A stretch of 64,000 nucleotides of DNA, from assembly GCF_014884385.1 (NCBI RefSeq), contig NZ_WKFH01000003.1:682001-746000 (forward strand). The letters are read 5' to 3'. The notes under the pieces are model-generated. The model had not been told where the DNA came from. It was given only the letters and a program-made list of their open reading frames with translations, and searched no databases. The stretch is from Phycobacter azelaicus. GTDB taxonomy: Bacteria; Pseudomonadota; Alphaproteobacteria; Rhodobacterales; Rhodobacteraceae. A program made the translations under genes and the position numbers. Each line of letters starts with the position of its first letter. Position 1 is the first letter of the stretch. Shown here one piece after another: positions 1-9,121 of this stretch.

Positions 1-2
1 AG

Positions 3-233
3 GCCGAAGCGGGAGATGTAGGCCCCGAAGTGGCGCGCATCAAATCCGCGACCGACCTGCCTGTCATCGTCGGGTTTGGGATCAACACCCCAGACAAAGC
101 GCGCAATATCGCTTCGGTCTCTGATGGCGCCGTTGTGGGCAGTGCCATCGTAGGCCAGATCGGAGCGGGCAAGAGTGTTGAAGAGGTTCTCGCCTTCGTC
201 AAATCCCTCTCCGACGGAGCCCACGCGGCCTGA
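3..233 (+). CDS. trpA: Tryptophan synthase alpha subunit, C-terminal fragment
   Basis: The reading frame is already open at the left edge, so this is the 3' end of a gene that starts outside the window. The visible residues include [15 protein letters not shown] and GAVVGSAIV, which match the late barrel strands and the phosphate-binding glycine loop of TrpA. TrpA cleaves indole-3-glycerol phosphate to indole, which is channelled to TrpB. The frame ends at a TGA at 231-233. The partner trpB lies about 10 kb away on the other strand, so the alpha and beta genes are not in one operon here. The assignment is secure although only about 76 residues are present. Confidence 0.93.
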   Translation, partial: AEAGDVGPEVARIKSATDLPVIVGFGINTPDKARNIASVSDGAVVGSAIVGQIGAGKSVEEVLAFVKSLSDGAHAA

Positions 234-265
234 GACCAGCCCTGCGCACGCGACACCATCAGCTA

Positions 266-1642
266 TCAAACATGTTCAGGGGCGTCTTCACGTCTTGAGG
301 CCGCACTAAGCGCGCGCGCCATGATGGCAATCAGATCGCGCTTGCGAGTCGGTTTGGCGACATAGTCAGACATTCCGCGTGCCAGATAGCCCTGCACCTG
401 GTGCAGCATCGCATTCGCAGAGATCGCAATGATCGGGGTCGGCGGCAGCCCGGCCTCTTGCTCGGCTGCTCGGATCTTGTCTGTTGCGGTAACCCCGTCC
501 ATCACAGGCATGTTGATGTCCATAAGGATCAGGTCCGCACCGCCCGCCTGCCAAAGCTCGAACAATTCAGCCCCGTCCGGCAGGATCTCCAGATCAAGAT
601 CGTATTCTTTCAACTGGTGACGCAGTACCATCTGATTGGTGAGGTTGTCCTCGGCCACCAAGACCCGCCAGCGCCGACACCTCAGCAGATCATGGCTCCA
701 GTCACTGTCCTCCGTGGATGTCCCGGCAGAGGGCTGCGCTACCTTCAGGACGAGGGAGACATGAAACTCGCTTCCATCGCCTTCGGCACTTGTGAAGGCG
801 ATGCTGCCACCCAGTTCCGTACAGATCTGCTGCGCCACAACAAGGCCCAGCCCAGTACCGCCATATCGCCTGTTCACACTGGCCTCGGCCTGAACGAAAG
901 GGTTGAACAACTTGCCGTGCTGGGTTTCATGAATACCGGCTCCAGTGTCGCGCACCCGGAAATCGAGCGCAATGGTGGCGCCGTCAAGCGGAGCGGCGGA
1001 AACACTGAAGGTCACCGCTCCCTCGGTGGTGAATTTCAAGGCATTGGACAACAGGTTGCCAAGAACCTGCCGCAGACGGACCGGATCCAGTTTGGCCCAG
1101 ACCTCCCTTTTGACCATGAGGCCACTCAGAACAGTCGTGAAAGACAGACCTTTTGCCTCGATCCGCGGGCGAAATTCTTCGCACAAAGACAAAAAGGTCT
1201 CATTCACATTGGTCGGCAGCCATTCCAGTTCAAGTTTGCCTGCCTCAACCTTCGACAGGTCCAGAACGTCGTTGACGATCGTCAACAGCAGGTTCCCGCT
1301 GCATTTGATCGTGTCCAGGGTTTGCTTCTGGTCCTCCCGCAATCCGCTTTCCGCAAGGGCATCAGCCATACCAAGGACACCGTGCAGAGGAGTGCGGATT
1401 TCGTGGCTCATGACAGCAAGGAAGGCGGATTTTGCAGCATTGGCCGCTTCGGCTTTTTCACGCGCCAAACGTTCACGCTCAAATGCAGCCCGCATTTCAG
1501 CCACTGTACCCCGTTCCGGGAAAGACGACTTGGAATTGCGTTTTACGGTCAATGCCTCTTGCCTGACAGGCCCCTCCCAGCTCTCTCGGGCGATGATCTG
1601 ACAATCAAAACGATCATTGCCAGAAAACCGCGCACCCTTCAC
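266..1642 (-). CDS. Hybrid histidine kinase without a sensor domain
   Basis: A 458-residue soluble hybrid kinase. A short N-terminus with a charged coiled-coil-like stretch (about residues 45-72) leads directly into the HisKA H-box (SHEIRTPLHG, His80). The N-box (Asn200), G1 (DTGAG) and G2 (GGTGLGL) motifs of the HATPase domain follow. A C-terminal receiver domain carries the acidic pair at about 331-332, the phosphoacceptor Asp375 in LMDINMP and the late Lys. No PAS, GAF, HAMP or membrane segment is present, and an in-frame stop at 1676-1678 limits upstream extension. The first usable start is GTG at 1642; an internal ATG near residue 50 is an alternative. The input is therefore probably a partner protein or the oligomeric state. 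No cognate regulator is adjacent. Confidence 0.88.
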   Translation of the reverse strand: MKGARFSGNDRFDCQIIARESWEGPVRQEALTVKRNSKSSFPERGTVAEMRAAFERERLAREKAEAANAAKSAFLAVMSHEIRTPLHGVLGMADALAESGLREDQKQTLDTIKCSGNLLLTIVNDVLDLSKVEAGKLELEWLPTNVNETFLSLCEEFRPRIEAKGLSFTTVLSGLMVKREVWAKLDPVRLRQVLGNLLSNALKFTTEGAVTFSVSAAPLDGATIALDFRVRDTGAGIHETQHGKLFNPFVQAEASVNRRYGGTGLGLVVAQQICTELGGSIAFTSAEGDGSEFHVSLVLKVAQPSAGTSTEDSDWSHDLLRCRRWRVLVAEDNLTNQMVLRHQLKEYDLDLEILPDGAELFELWQAGGADLILMDINMPVMDGVTATDKIRAAEQEAGLPPTPIIAISANAMLHQVQGYLARGMSDYVAKPTRKRDLIAIMARALSAASRREDAPEHV

Positions 1643-1792
1643 CCACCTAGAATCCTACAGGTCTCTCCAAATAAAGCTAACGCAAAATGTCATTTAGAGA
1701 CATTTTGTGTCGTGATCATTGCGTCCAAGATAGAAAATTGGTAAACATTATTGACCACATCATAAGCCACACTGGGGGCGAGGACAGAACCT

Positions 1793-2959
1793 GTGCCGGT
1801 AATAACAAATATTAATGACTTAAAGCGCATCTACGAACGACGTGTTCCAAGGATGTTTTACGACTACGCCGAAAGTGGCAGTTGGACGGAACAGACGTTC
1901 CGCGAGAACACCTCTGATTTCGAACAGATCCGCCTGAGACAGCGGGTGGCGGTCGATATGTCTGGCCGCTCCACCGCAAGCCAGATGATCGGGCAGGATG
2001 TTACTATGCCCGTCGCTCTGGCACCTGTTGGCCTAACCGGCATGCAGCATGCAGATGGCGAGATCAAAGCCGCCCGTGCCGCCGAAGCCTTTGGCGTGCC
2101 CTTCACACTGTCCACCATGTCGATCAACTCGATCGAGGACGTGGCCGAGGCGACCACCAAACCCTTCTGGTTCCAGCTTTACACCATGAAGGACGAAGAC
2201 TACGTGCGCCGCCTGATCGAACGGGCCAAGGCCGCAAAGTGTTCGGCCCTGGTGATCACGCTGGACCTTCAGATCCTCGGTCAGCGCCACAAGGATCTGA
2301 AGAACGGCCTTTCCGCCCCACCGAAACTGACACCCAAGACAATCGCAAACCTGATGACGAAATGGGCCTGGGGCATCGAAATGCTGGGCGCGAAACGTCG
2401 CGAGTTCGGCAATATCGTGGGCCATGTGGAAGGAATCTCCGACGCTTCTTCGCTGGGCGCCTGGACCGCGGAACAGTTCGACCCCTCGCTCGATTGGAGC
2501 AAAATCGAAAAACTGAAAGAGATGTGGGGCGGCAAGGTGATCCTGAAAGGGATCCTGGACGCCGAAGACGCCAAGATGGCCGCCAAGGTCGGCGCCGATG
2601 CCATTGTGGTCTCCAACCACGGTGGGCGCCAGCTGGATGGCGCGCTCAGCTCGATCCGCATGCTACCGCAGATCATGGACGCAGTCGGGGATGAGGTCGA
2701 GGTCCATCTCGACAGCGGTATCCGCTCGGGCCAGGACGTCTTGAAGGCGCTGGCGCTGGGGGCCAAGGGCACCATGATCGGTCGAGCTTTTGTCTACGGC
2801 CTCGGCGCCATGGGGCAAAAGGGCGTCACCACCGCGCTAGAGGTGATCCAGAAGGAGCTCGACACCACCATGGCCCTGTGCGGCGAGCGCAACGTGAAGG
2901 ATCTGGGCCGTCACAACCTGCTGATTCCCGAAGGTTTCGAAGGGATCTGGCAAGACTGA
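1793..2959 (+). CDS. lldD: FMN-dependent L-lactate dehydrogenase / alpha-hydroxy acid dehydrogenase
   Basis: A 388-residue enzyme of the FMN alpha-hydroxy-acid oxidase/dehydrogenase family, full length for LldD. It shows the family N-terminus (RVPRMFYDYAESGSW), the catalytic His/Arg motif SNHGGRQLDGA, and the FMN phosphate-binding segment DSGIRSGQD followed by GRAFVYGLG. The expected reaction is oxidation of L-lactate to pyruvate with electrons passed to the membrane quinone or cytochrome pool. The start is GTG at 1793 with GAGGAC upstream. The next gene on the same strand encodes an exported multi-heme-type cytochrome, but it has its own strong ribosome binding site and the two need not be coupled. 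Another 2-hydroxy acid substrate cannot be excluded. Confidence 0.88.
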   Translation: MPVITNINDLKRIYERRVPRMFYDYAESGSWTEQTFRENTSDFEQIRLRQRVAVDMSGRSTASQMIGQDVTMPVALAPVGLTGMQHADGEIKAARAAEAFGVPFTLSTMSINSIEDVAEATTKPFWFQLYTMKDEDYVRRLIERAKAAKCSALVITLDLQILGQRHKDLKNGLSAPPKLTPKTIANLMTKWAWGIEMLGAKRREFGNIVGHVEGISDASSLGAWTAEQFDPSLDWSKIEKLKEMWGGKVILKGILDAEDAKMAAKVGADAIVVSNHGGRQLDGALSSIRMLPQIMDAVGDEVEVHLDSGIRSGQDVLKALALGAKGTMIGRAFVYGLGAMGQKGVTTALEVIQKELDTTMALCGERNVKDLGRHNLLIPEGFEGIWQD

Positions 2960-3058
2960 GGCTCTGCGAACATCAATCTCTGATTGATATTTGACTATCC
3001 TGAACGCCTGATACGTGCAATCATGGGTTGTGCGTATCGGGTATTCAGGAGGCGTTTC

Positions 3059-4804
3059 ATGAAAAAGCTAGTTGCAGCCTGCTTTGCGGTCGCTGCAGCC
3101 ATTTCCATGCCGGCCAAGGCTCAGACCGTCTACATCAACCAGGGCAACAGCTGGACCGCGGATCTCCGGCAAGAGTTCTACACGCAGGACCAAGGCGCGC
3201 GGATCATGCCGATTGCCTGGATGCGGGCCTTGACCCTGCCGGATGGGCAGGCCTTTCTTCACGACGCTTTAGCCCGCTATGGCTACCTGCCGCTGCCCGG
3301 ACGGCAAGAGGCTGATCTGCCGGTAGGTTTCACCACCAATGGCAGCGGTGCGGATATGGCCATCGGCATGACCTGCGCCGCCTGTCACACGCGGCAGATC
3401 GATGTGAGTGGCACCAACTACCGGATTGACGGAGGCCCAGCCATTGTGGACTTCCAGAGTTTCCTCAAAGACTTGGATGAGGCCGTGCTGGCGGTGCTTG
3501 AAACCTCGGCTCGCTTTGACGCCTTTGCCAAGACCGTTTTGGGCCCCAATGCTTCTGCCGCCGAGATTGCCACCTTCAAAGACGAGGTCACCGTCTGGAG
3601 CAAACGCTTTCACACACTGATAGACCGTTCATTGCCTGACCCGTCCTGGGCGCCCGCGCGGCTGGATGCGCTGTCGATGATCTTCAACCGGCTTGCGGGG
3701 CTCGACATCGGCGCGCCTGAAGATAACTATCTCATTCCAGACAATATTGCCGTCGCGGACGCCCCGGCGCGCTATCCATTCCTTTGGAACGCGGCGCGGC
3801 AGGACTTCACCCAGTGGCCTGGATTTGCTGCCAATGGCAACGACCTTCTTGGTCTGTCGCGCAACCTGGGCGAGGTCTACGGAGTCTTTGGTGACTTCCA
3901 CCCGCTGCCGCAGTCCGGCCTGTTGTTCAATCGCGACTACATCAGCCAGAACTCGGCCAACTGGCAGGGCCTGAAAGCGCTGGAAGAGTGGATATGGGAT
4001 ATCGGCGCCCCCCGGTGGCCTTGGGAGCTGTATCACACACTGGCTGCACAGGGTGAGATCATCTTCAACCTGCCCACCACGCAAGGCGGCTGTGTCGAAT
4101 GCCACGGCAAGAAGAAAGGCAAGTTCCGCTCAATCTTCCACACCACCTTTGCCACACCCATCCAGGATGTCGGCACTGATATTCGCGAATGTCAGATCCT
4201 GAAACGCCAGGTGCAGACCGGTGTTCTGAATGGCGCCAAGATCCCCCTGATCGGAACCACGCTGGGAGAGCAGGCCCAAGCCTTTGATGTGCTGGCGGTC
4301 TCAGTCATCGGGGCCATCGTGCAGCATTCCCTTGGCAGCTATGACGACAAGATGCTGACAGCGGCGAAAACTGCGGTCGAAACCCCGGACCGCGCAGATG
4401 ACATGGAAACGCTCGCGCCCTTCACAGACCTCAGGGGCGCCTTTCCGACTGGCGATAGTGCCGGGGTGCTCGAATCAATGACTGCAGACAGCAGTTGCGC
4501 CTATGAGGCGCGTGTTCTCGACGGGATCTGGGCGGCCGCGCCCTACCTACACAATGGGTCGGTTCCCAGTCTGGCCGAGTTGTTGAAATCGCCCGACCAG
4601 CGCATCGCCTCCTTCAAGCCCGGCCCTGCCTATGACATCGAATCGGTCGGCATGGCCAGCGATCAGACGGCCTTTGACCAGGTGATCGAAACCACCGGCT
4701 GTGATGATCTTGCCTCGGGCAACAGCCGCTGTGGCCACGATTTTGGCACGAACCTGTCTGATGCGGACAAGGCCGCCTTGCTTGAGTACCTGAAATCGAT
4801 TTGA
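3059..4804 (+). CDS. Exported di-heme cytochrome c (peroxidase/RoxA-like family)
   Basis: About 581 residues. The ATG at 3059 is preceded by AGGAGG at 3047-3052 and is followed by a clear Sec signal peptide (MKKLVAACFAVAAA, cleavage near AKAQT), so a longer in-frame upstream start is unlikely. Two c-type heme motifs are visible, CAACH at about 106-110 and CVECH at about 345-349. The C-terminal AAPYLHNGSVPSLAELL segment is typical of the di-heme peroxidase/RoxA-like family. It should be a periplasmic redox protein. The exact substrate is unknown: peroxide, an organic substrate or simple electron transfer are all possible. It lies 99 bases after lldD, so a link to lactate oxidation is only a guess. 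Confidence 0.8.
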   Translation: MKKLVAACFAVAAAISMPAKAQTVYINQGNSWTADLRQEFYTQDQGARIMPIAWMRALTLPDGQAFLHDALARYGYLPLPGRQEADLPVGFTTNGSGADMAIGMTCAACHTRQIDVSGTNYRIDGGPAIVDFQSFLKDLDEAVLAVLETSARFDAFAKTVLGPNASAAEIATFKDEVTVWSKRFHTLIDRSLPDPSWAPARLDALSMIFNRLAGLDIGAPEDNYLIPDNIAVADAPARYPFLWNAARQDFTQWPGFAANGNDLLGLSRNLGEVYGVFGDFHPLPQSGLLFNRDYISQNSANWQGLKALEEWIWDIGAPRWPWELYHTLAAQGEIIFNLPTTQGGCVECHGKKKGKFRSIFHTTFATPIQDVGTDIRECQILKRQVQTGVLNGAKIPLIGTTLGEQAQAFDVLAVSVIGAIVQHSLGSYDDKMLTAAKTAVETPDRADDMETLAPFTDLRGAFPTGDSAGVLESMTADSSCAYEARVLDGIWAAAPYLHNGSVPSLAELLKSPDQRIASFKPGPAYDIESVGMASDQTAFDQVIETTGCDDLASGNSRCGHDFGTNLSDADKAALLEYLKSI

Positions 4805-4830
4805 ACCAGTATCAAGGCAGCCTTTGGCGG

Positions 4831-4850
4831 CGCCGGACAGAGGTCCGGCG
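4831..4850 (+). terminator. Rho-independent terminator after the di-heme cytochrome gene
   Basis: A perfect 8-bp stem (CGCCGGAC/GTCCGGCG) with an AGAG loop is followed by a T-rich run (TCGTCTATTATTT). It lies 27 bases after the cytochrome stop codon and before the rplY leader. Confidence 0.75.
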
Positions 4851-4959
4851 TCGTCTATTATTTAGCGCTTTGCATTTCAGGCGATCTCGGCTATACGCGC
4901 GGCTTCACGCGGGGTGACAGCCTTGGAGGCATCCCGCCCTAACATATTGGAGAATTCAA

Positions 4960-5583
4960 ATGGCTGGAGAGATTCCTGATCTCGTTTGCCAGGAACGTGC
5001 GGGGACGGGCAAGGGCGCCGCTCGCGCAGCGCGTCGCGCTGGCATGGTTCCTGGTGTTGTTTTTGGTGGCGATGCTGAGCCGATGGCGATTCAGATCCCC
5101 TTCAACGAGCTGTTCAAAAAGCTGAAGGCTGGTCGTTTCAAGTCGACCCTGTGGAACCTGAAGGTCGAAGGCCAGGAAGACGTGCGCGTCATCTGCCGCG
5201 ACGTCCAGCGTGACGTGGTCAAGGATCTGCCCACTCACTTCGACCTGATGCGCCTGCGTCGCACCACCAAGATCAACCTGTTCATTCCGGTTGAATTCAC
5301 CGGTGAAGAGGTTGCGCCCGGCATCAAAAAAGGCGGCATGCTGTCCGTTGTCCGCCCCGAGGTGGAACTGGTTGTGACCGCCGGCGACATCCCCGAGAAG
5401 CTGGTTATCGACATCTCCGAGCTGCAGATCGGTGACACCGTCACCATCTCTGCTGTTGACCTGCCCAGCGGTGCCAAGCCGACCATCGACCGTGACTTCG
5501 TGATTGCGAACATCGCAGCACCTGCTGGCCTGGCTGCCTCGGACGATGAGGAAGAAGGCGAAGCGGAAGCCGCAGAAGAATAA
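4960..5583 (+). CDS. rplY: 50S ribosomal protein L25 (long CTC form)
   Basis: A 207-residue L25/Ctc protein, which binds 5S rRNA in the large subunit. The N-terminal L25 domain ([18 protein letters not shown]) is followed by the beta-rich CTC extension ([17 protein letters not shown]). The protein ends in an acidic tail ([13 protein letters not shown]) typical of alphaproteobacteria. The start has TTGGAGAATTCAA ahead of it. It stands directly upstream of pth, the usual rplY-pth pairing, but a strong terminator separates the two, so pth probably relies on readthrough or its own promoter. Confidence 0.96.
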   Translation: MAGEIPDLVCQERAGTGKGAARAARRAGMVPGVVFGGDAEPMAIQIPFNELFKKLKAGRFKSTLWNLKVEGQEDVRVICRDVQRDVVKDLPTHFDLMRLRRTTKINLFIPVEFTGEEVAPGIKKGGMLSVVRPEVELVVTAGDIPEKLVIDISELQIGDTVTISAVDLPSGAKPTIDRDFVIANIAAPAGLAASDDEEEGEAEAAEE

Positions 5584-5610
5584 AATCTGCGCCACTGTCT
5601 GGATTTTTGA

Positions 5611-5640
5611 ACGGAGCCCCTTGTCGGGCTCCGTTTTCTT
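5611..5640 (+). terminator. Rho-independent terminator after rplY
   Basis: A perfect 9-bp stem ACGGAGCCC/GGGCTCCGT with a 6-nt loop is followed by TTTCTTTT. It stands between rplY and pth. Confidence 0.9.
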
Positions 5641-5740
5641 TTGCCGTACGCAGAGGCACCACCTCTGGATTTTCGGCGACCGAACGGGCATGTATTCCTA
5701 TCACTGACTCCAGAGCGACCTTCAAACAGCGAGCAACTCA

Positions 5741-6433
5741 ATGAAACTCTTTGTCGGACTTGGCAACCCTGGCGCAAAATACGAGCACAACCGGCACAAC
5801 ATCGGTTTCATGGCGCTGGACCGGATCGCCGAGGATCACGGGTTTTCGTCCTGGAAATCGAAGTTTCAGGGACAAGTCAGCGAAGGCACTCTGGGCGGAA
5901 CCAAGGTGCTGCTGCTGAAACCGCAGACCTTCATGAACAACTCTGGTCAGTCCGTCGGAGAGGCGATGCGGTTCTACAAACTCACCCCGGCGGATGTGAC
6001 TGTGCTGCATGACGAGTTGGACCTTGCCCCCGGCAAGGCGCGCGTCAAACAGGGTGGTGGCCATGCGGGCCACAACGGGCTTCGGTCGATCCACGCCCAT
6101 ATCGGGGCGGACTATGCCCGCGTGCGCCTTGGGATCGGTCATCCCGGCCACAAGGACGCAGTCGCGGGCTATGTGTTGCGCGATTTTCCCAAGGCGGATG
6201 AAGCCTGGCTGGATGATCTGATGCGTGGAATATCAGACGGCGCCGCCGAACTGGCCAAAGGCGATGGCGGCAAGTTCATGAATGCGGTCGCCCTACGCAC
6301 CGCCCCGCCGCGCAGCTCGACTTCCCCCAAGGGAAAAGACAAGCCCGCAAAAGAGCAAAGGGCCGAAACGGACGCGCCGAAGGCCGAGGACACCCGCTCA
6401 CCGATGCAGCGTCTGGTGGACAAGTTCCGCTAG
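5741..6433 (+). CDS. pth: Peptidyl-tRNA hydrolase
   Basis: A 230-residue Pth that releases tRNA from peptidyl-tRNA dropped by stalled ribosomes. The family motifs are intact: FVGLGNPGAKYEHNRHNIGF with the catalytic His, KPQTFMNNSG, and HDELDLAPG followed by GGGHAGHNGLRSI. The C-terminus is longer than in E. coli and ends in a basic/acidic low-complexity tail (about residues 185-220), a common feature of alphaproteobacterial Pth. It lies after rplY on the same strand. Confidence 0.96.
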   Translation: MKLFVGLGNPGAKYEHNRHNIGFMALDRIAEDHGFSSWKSKFQGQVSEGTLGGTKVLLLKPQTFMNNSGQSVGEAMRFYKLTPADVTVLHDELDLAPGKARVKQGGGHAGHNGLRSIHAHIGADYARVRLGIGHPGHKDAVAGYVLRDFPKADEAWLDDLMRGISDGAAELAKGDGGKFMNAVALRTAPPRSSTSPKGKDKPAKEQRAETDAPKAEDTRSPMQRLVDKFR

Positions 6434-6506
6434 CCCGCTTGCCGTTGCGTCCGCTTTGCGCAAGGCCCGCCCCACAGCTAGGCTGACGCAAAAGGGGAGG
6501 AAAGAC

Positions 6507-7670
6507 ATGCGCAAATTCCTGCGGATCGCCGGGCGTGTTCTGGCTGTATTGGCGGTTGTCGTTGTGGCAGGCGGACTGTGGAAGCGCGAAGAGATCATGC
6601 GCCTATGGGCCGTGAACTCGCTCTTTTCCGCAGAAAAGATCGTGTACAACTTTTCAAACATGGATGCCGCCTTTCTGACCCAGCCGGTGCAGCGCGGCGA
6701 AACTGCCGTCTCAGCCCTGCCCCAAGGGCCAGAGATGACCCTGCCGGGCGGTACCCAGGACTGGATCACGGACCGGGCGGTCACTTCGCTTCTGGTGCTG
6801 AAGGATGGGGAGGTCCGCCACGAAAGCTATCACCTCGGCACCGGTGAGGACGACCGCCGCATCTCGTGGTCGGTGGCAAAGAGTTACCTCTCGGCCCTCT
6901 TTGGGATCCTCTTGGAGGAAGGCGCAATCGCCTCCATCGACGATCCGGTCACAAAGTATGCGCCGCTCCTGGAAGGCAGCGCCTATGACGGGGCCAGCAT
7001 TCGCAACGTGTTGAACATGGCCAGCGGTGTCACCTTTGACGAGGACTATCTGGACTACGATTCGGATATCAACCGCATGGGCCGCGAGGTGGCTTTGGGC
7101 GGCACGCTCGATCAGTTCGCGGCAGATCTGACAGAGACGTTCACCGACCCCGGCGCCACTTGGCAGTATGTCTCCATCGATACCCATGTGATCGGCATGG
7201 TAATCCGAGGCGCCACGGGCCGCAGTATCCCGGATCTTTTGTCGGAAAAGATCATTACGCCACTGGGACTTGAGCAAGAGCCCTACTACGTGACCGATGG
7301 CGAAAGCGTTGCCTTTGTCTTGGGCGGGCTCAATATCACCACGCGAGACTATGCCCGCTTTGGCCTTATGATCGAACAGGACGGCCTATATGCCGGTCAG
7401 CAAATCGTGCCTGCGAGTTGGATTGAAGCCTCAACCCGCCCCTCTGCCCCGACTGAGGAAGGTAAAATCGGCTATGGCTATCAATGGTGGATCCCGGTCG
7501 GTGCACAGGCGGGCGAATTCATGGCCCGTGGCGTCTATGGCCAGTACATCTACATAGATCAGGCCCGCGATGTGGTCATCGTCAGCACCGCTGCGGATCG
7601 GAAATTCCGGGACAACGGCGTTAACCGCGCTAATATCGAAATGTTCCGAGAAATTGCCCGCGCACTATAG
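6507..7670 (+). CDS. Membrane-anchored serine hydrolase (class C beta-lactamase/esterase fold)
   Basis: A 387-residue protein. The ATG at 6507 has GGGGAGG 6-12 bases upstream and is followed by an N-terminal hydrophobic segment (about residues 8-24), consistent with an uncleaved anchor or signal. The catalytic Ser-x-x-Lys is SVAK in ISWSVAKSYLSALFG, the hallmark of the beta-lactamase class C / DD-peptidase / esterase family, and the late region has GYGYQWWIPV. Proteins of this type are mostly periplasmic esterases or peptidases of unknown substrate rather than antibiotic-resistance enzymes. It is followed after 9 bases by the DUF2237 gene, so the two are probably cotranscribed. Confidence 0.85.
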   Translation: MRKFLRIAGRVLAVLAVVVVAGGLWKREEIMRLWAVNSLFSAEKIVYNFSNMDAAFLTQPVQRGETAVSALPQGPEMTLPGGTQDWITDRAVTSLLVLKDGEVRHESYHLGTGEDDRRISWSVAKSYLSALFGILLEEGAIASIDDPVTKYAPLLEGSAYDGASIRNVLNMASGVTFDEDYLDYDSDINRMGREVALGGTLDQFAADLTETFTDPGATWQYVSIDTHVIGMVIRGATGRSIPDLLSEKIITPLGLEQEPYYVTDGESVAFVLGGLNITTRDYARFGLMIEQDGLYAGQQIVPASWIEASTRPSAPTEEGKIGYGYQWWIPVGAQAGEFMARGVYGQYIYIDQARDVVIVSTAADRKFRDNGVNRANIEMFREIARAL

Positions 7671-7679
7671 GTCAGCCAC

Positions 7680-8051
7680 ATGGAAAAAGACGAGAGCATC
7701 AACGTATTGGGCAGCGCCCTACAGCCCTGTTCCACCGATCCTTTGACTGGCTTTTTCCGCGATGGCGCCTGCAACACCTGCGCGGCGGATCAGGGCAGCC
7801 ATACCGTCTGCGCGGTGATGACCGCCGAATTCCTGGCCTATTCGAAATACGTCGGCAACGATCTCAGCACGCCCCGGCCAGAATACCAGTTTCCCGGCCT
7901 CAAACCGGGCGACAGCTGGTGCCTGTGCGCCGCGAGGTTCCTGCAAGCTGTTGACGAAGGCTGCGCTCCAAAAGTCAATCTGGCGGGCACGCATCTTCGC
8001 GCGCTCGATCTCGTCCCGCTTTCGATCCTGGAAGCGCATGCGGCCCGGTAA
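7680..8051 (+). CDS. DUF2237 family protein
   Basis: A 123-residue conserved protein. The family features are visible: NVLGSALQPCSTDPLTGFFRDG near the N-terminus, several conserved cysteines (CNTCAAD, TVCAVMT) and the PGDSWCLCAARF segment with APKVNLAGTH. The biochemical role of the family is not established. It lies 9 bases after the serine hydrolase gene on the same strand, so an operon is likely. Confidence 0.85.
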   Translation: MEKDESINVLGSALQPCSTDPLTGFFRDGACNTCAADQGSHTVCAVMTAEFLAYSKYVGNDLSTPRPEYQFPGLKPGDSWCLCAARFLQAVDEGCAPKVNLAGTHLRALDLVPLSILEAHAAR

Positions 8052-8195
8052 ACACCTGTGCGCCTGTGCCTCATCCGGTTTTCGTTGACCGATTCGCATT
8101 TTCTCCGGTAGGGAACATCATCGCCAGCCCCGGTGCGCACCATTGCCTGCCTTCGCCAGCCTTATGCAAACGCTGAAGAAAAAACCGAGGGCAAA

Positions 8196-8516
8196 ATGAC
8201 TTACATCGCCATGAACCGCTTCAAGATCCGTCCTGGACATGAGGCAGACTTCGAAACCATCTGGAAAAACCGTGAAAGCCGTCTGACGGAGATGAAGGGT
8301 TTCCGCGAATTCCGCCTGCTGAAGGGGCCCAAAGGCGAAGACCACAGCCTCTATTCAAGCCACGTGATTTGGGACAGCCAGGAAGACTTCGAGGCCTGGA
8401 CTAAGTCCGAACAGTTTCGAGATTCCCACCGCAATGCACGCCGCGCGGAGGGGGAGAGCCCCTTTATCGGGCATCCGCAGTTCGAAGGGTTCGAAACCGT
8501 CCTGCAGGAAAGCTGA
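8196..8516 (+). CDS. Antibiotic biosynthesis monooxygenase (ABM)/HmoA-like protein
   Basis: A 106-residue single-domain ferredoxin-like protein. It begins MTYIAMNRFKIRPGHEADFE, contains GFREFRLLKG, and has the SSHVIWDSQEDFEAW segment that closes an ABM beta sheet. The ATG at 8196 has GAGGG upstream; a longer in-frame start exists but lacks a site. Relatives are heme-degrading (HmoA/IsdG-like) or quinol-type monooxygenases acting as dimers. The central SLYSSHVIWDS is HmoA-like, so heme breakdown is plausible but unproven. Confidence 0.8.
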   Translation: MTYIAMNRFKIRPGHEADFETIWKNRESRLTEMKGFREFRLLKGPKGEDHSLYSSHVIWDSQEDFEAWTKSEQFRDSHRNARRAEGESPFIGHPQFEGFETVLQES

Positions 8517-8575
8517 GGCAGAATATCTGCCTACCAAAAACCACTGGATTGAGGCACAGTCCGGTGCCTTGATCC

Positions 8576-9079
8576 TCATGCGGCCTGATCGCCCTCCAGA
8601 TCTTGTTCCATCAAGTCCTCAATGAACAGGCTCAAAAGCTGGGTCCGCCCGCTCACACCCGCCTTGCGGTATATTGCATTGCTTTGCGCCTTTACCGTGC
8701 CATCGGAGGTCTCCCGCAACGCGGCAATTTCCGAAAGGCTGAGCCCCTTGAGGGTAAAAAGCGCTACGTCCCGTTCGGCCGGTGTCAGCTTCCAGGCGTC
8801 GAAGCGATCTTCCAGGTGGTCCTTGAAGGTCGCCTGAAGGAGACGCAAGGATGCCTCGGCCCGCCGAACCCTCTGCTGACTGCGCCGAAAGGCAATCCAG
8901 CCCAGAATAACACCCAGAACAAGACCCACGGCCGCACCAATCTCGATCAACTCGCGCAGTTGCCAGCTGATCGGGCGCGACCTTAACCCCAGAACGGTCA
9001 TCGTGATATCAGAGACGAAGAATAGGGCGCACAGCCCTTGTACGACGATCAAAGCGGGCAGAAACAGGCCTCTCCTCAT
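8576..9079 (-). CDS. Membrane-anchored LuxR-type transcriptional regulator
   Basis: A 167-residue protein with two hydrophobic segments at about residues 5-28 and 45-65, a short coiled-coil linker and a C-terminal GerE/LuxR helix-turn-helix. The helix-turn-helix is visible in LTPAERDVALFTLKGLSLSEIA and GTVKAQSNAIYRKAG. No receiver or autoinducer domain is present, so the signal is probably sensed through the membrane part. It is the last of three minus-strand genes after two unusual exported proteins and may control them, which is inference from position. Regulators of this layout recur in Rhodobacteraceae without an assigned role. Confidence 0.78.
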   Translation of the reverse strand: MRRGLFLPALIVVQGLCALFFVSDITMTVLGLRSRPISWQLRELIEIGAAVGLVLGVILGWIAFRRSQQRVRRAEASLRLLQATFKDHLEDRFDAWKLTPAERDVALFTLKGLSLSEIAALRETSDGTVKAQSNAIYRKAGVSGRTQLLSLFIEDLMEQDLEGDQAA

Positions 9080-9121
9080 GTCGTCTTGGTCCCCGATGCT
9101 GCGCGCGGAAATATGAGCCTA

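Noticed and set aside
6507..7670. A true beta-lactamase
   Set aside because: The SxxK motif only shows the fold; similar proteins are mostly esterases or peptidases and no ampR-type regulator is present.
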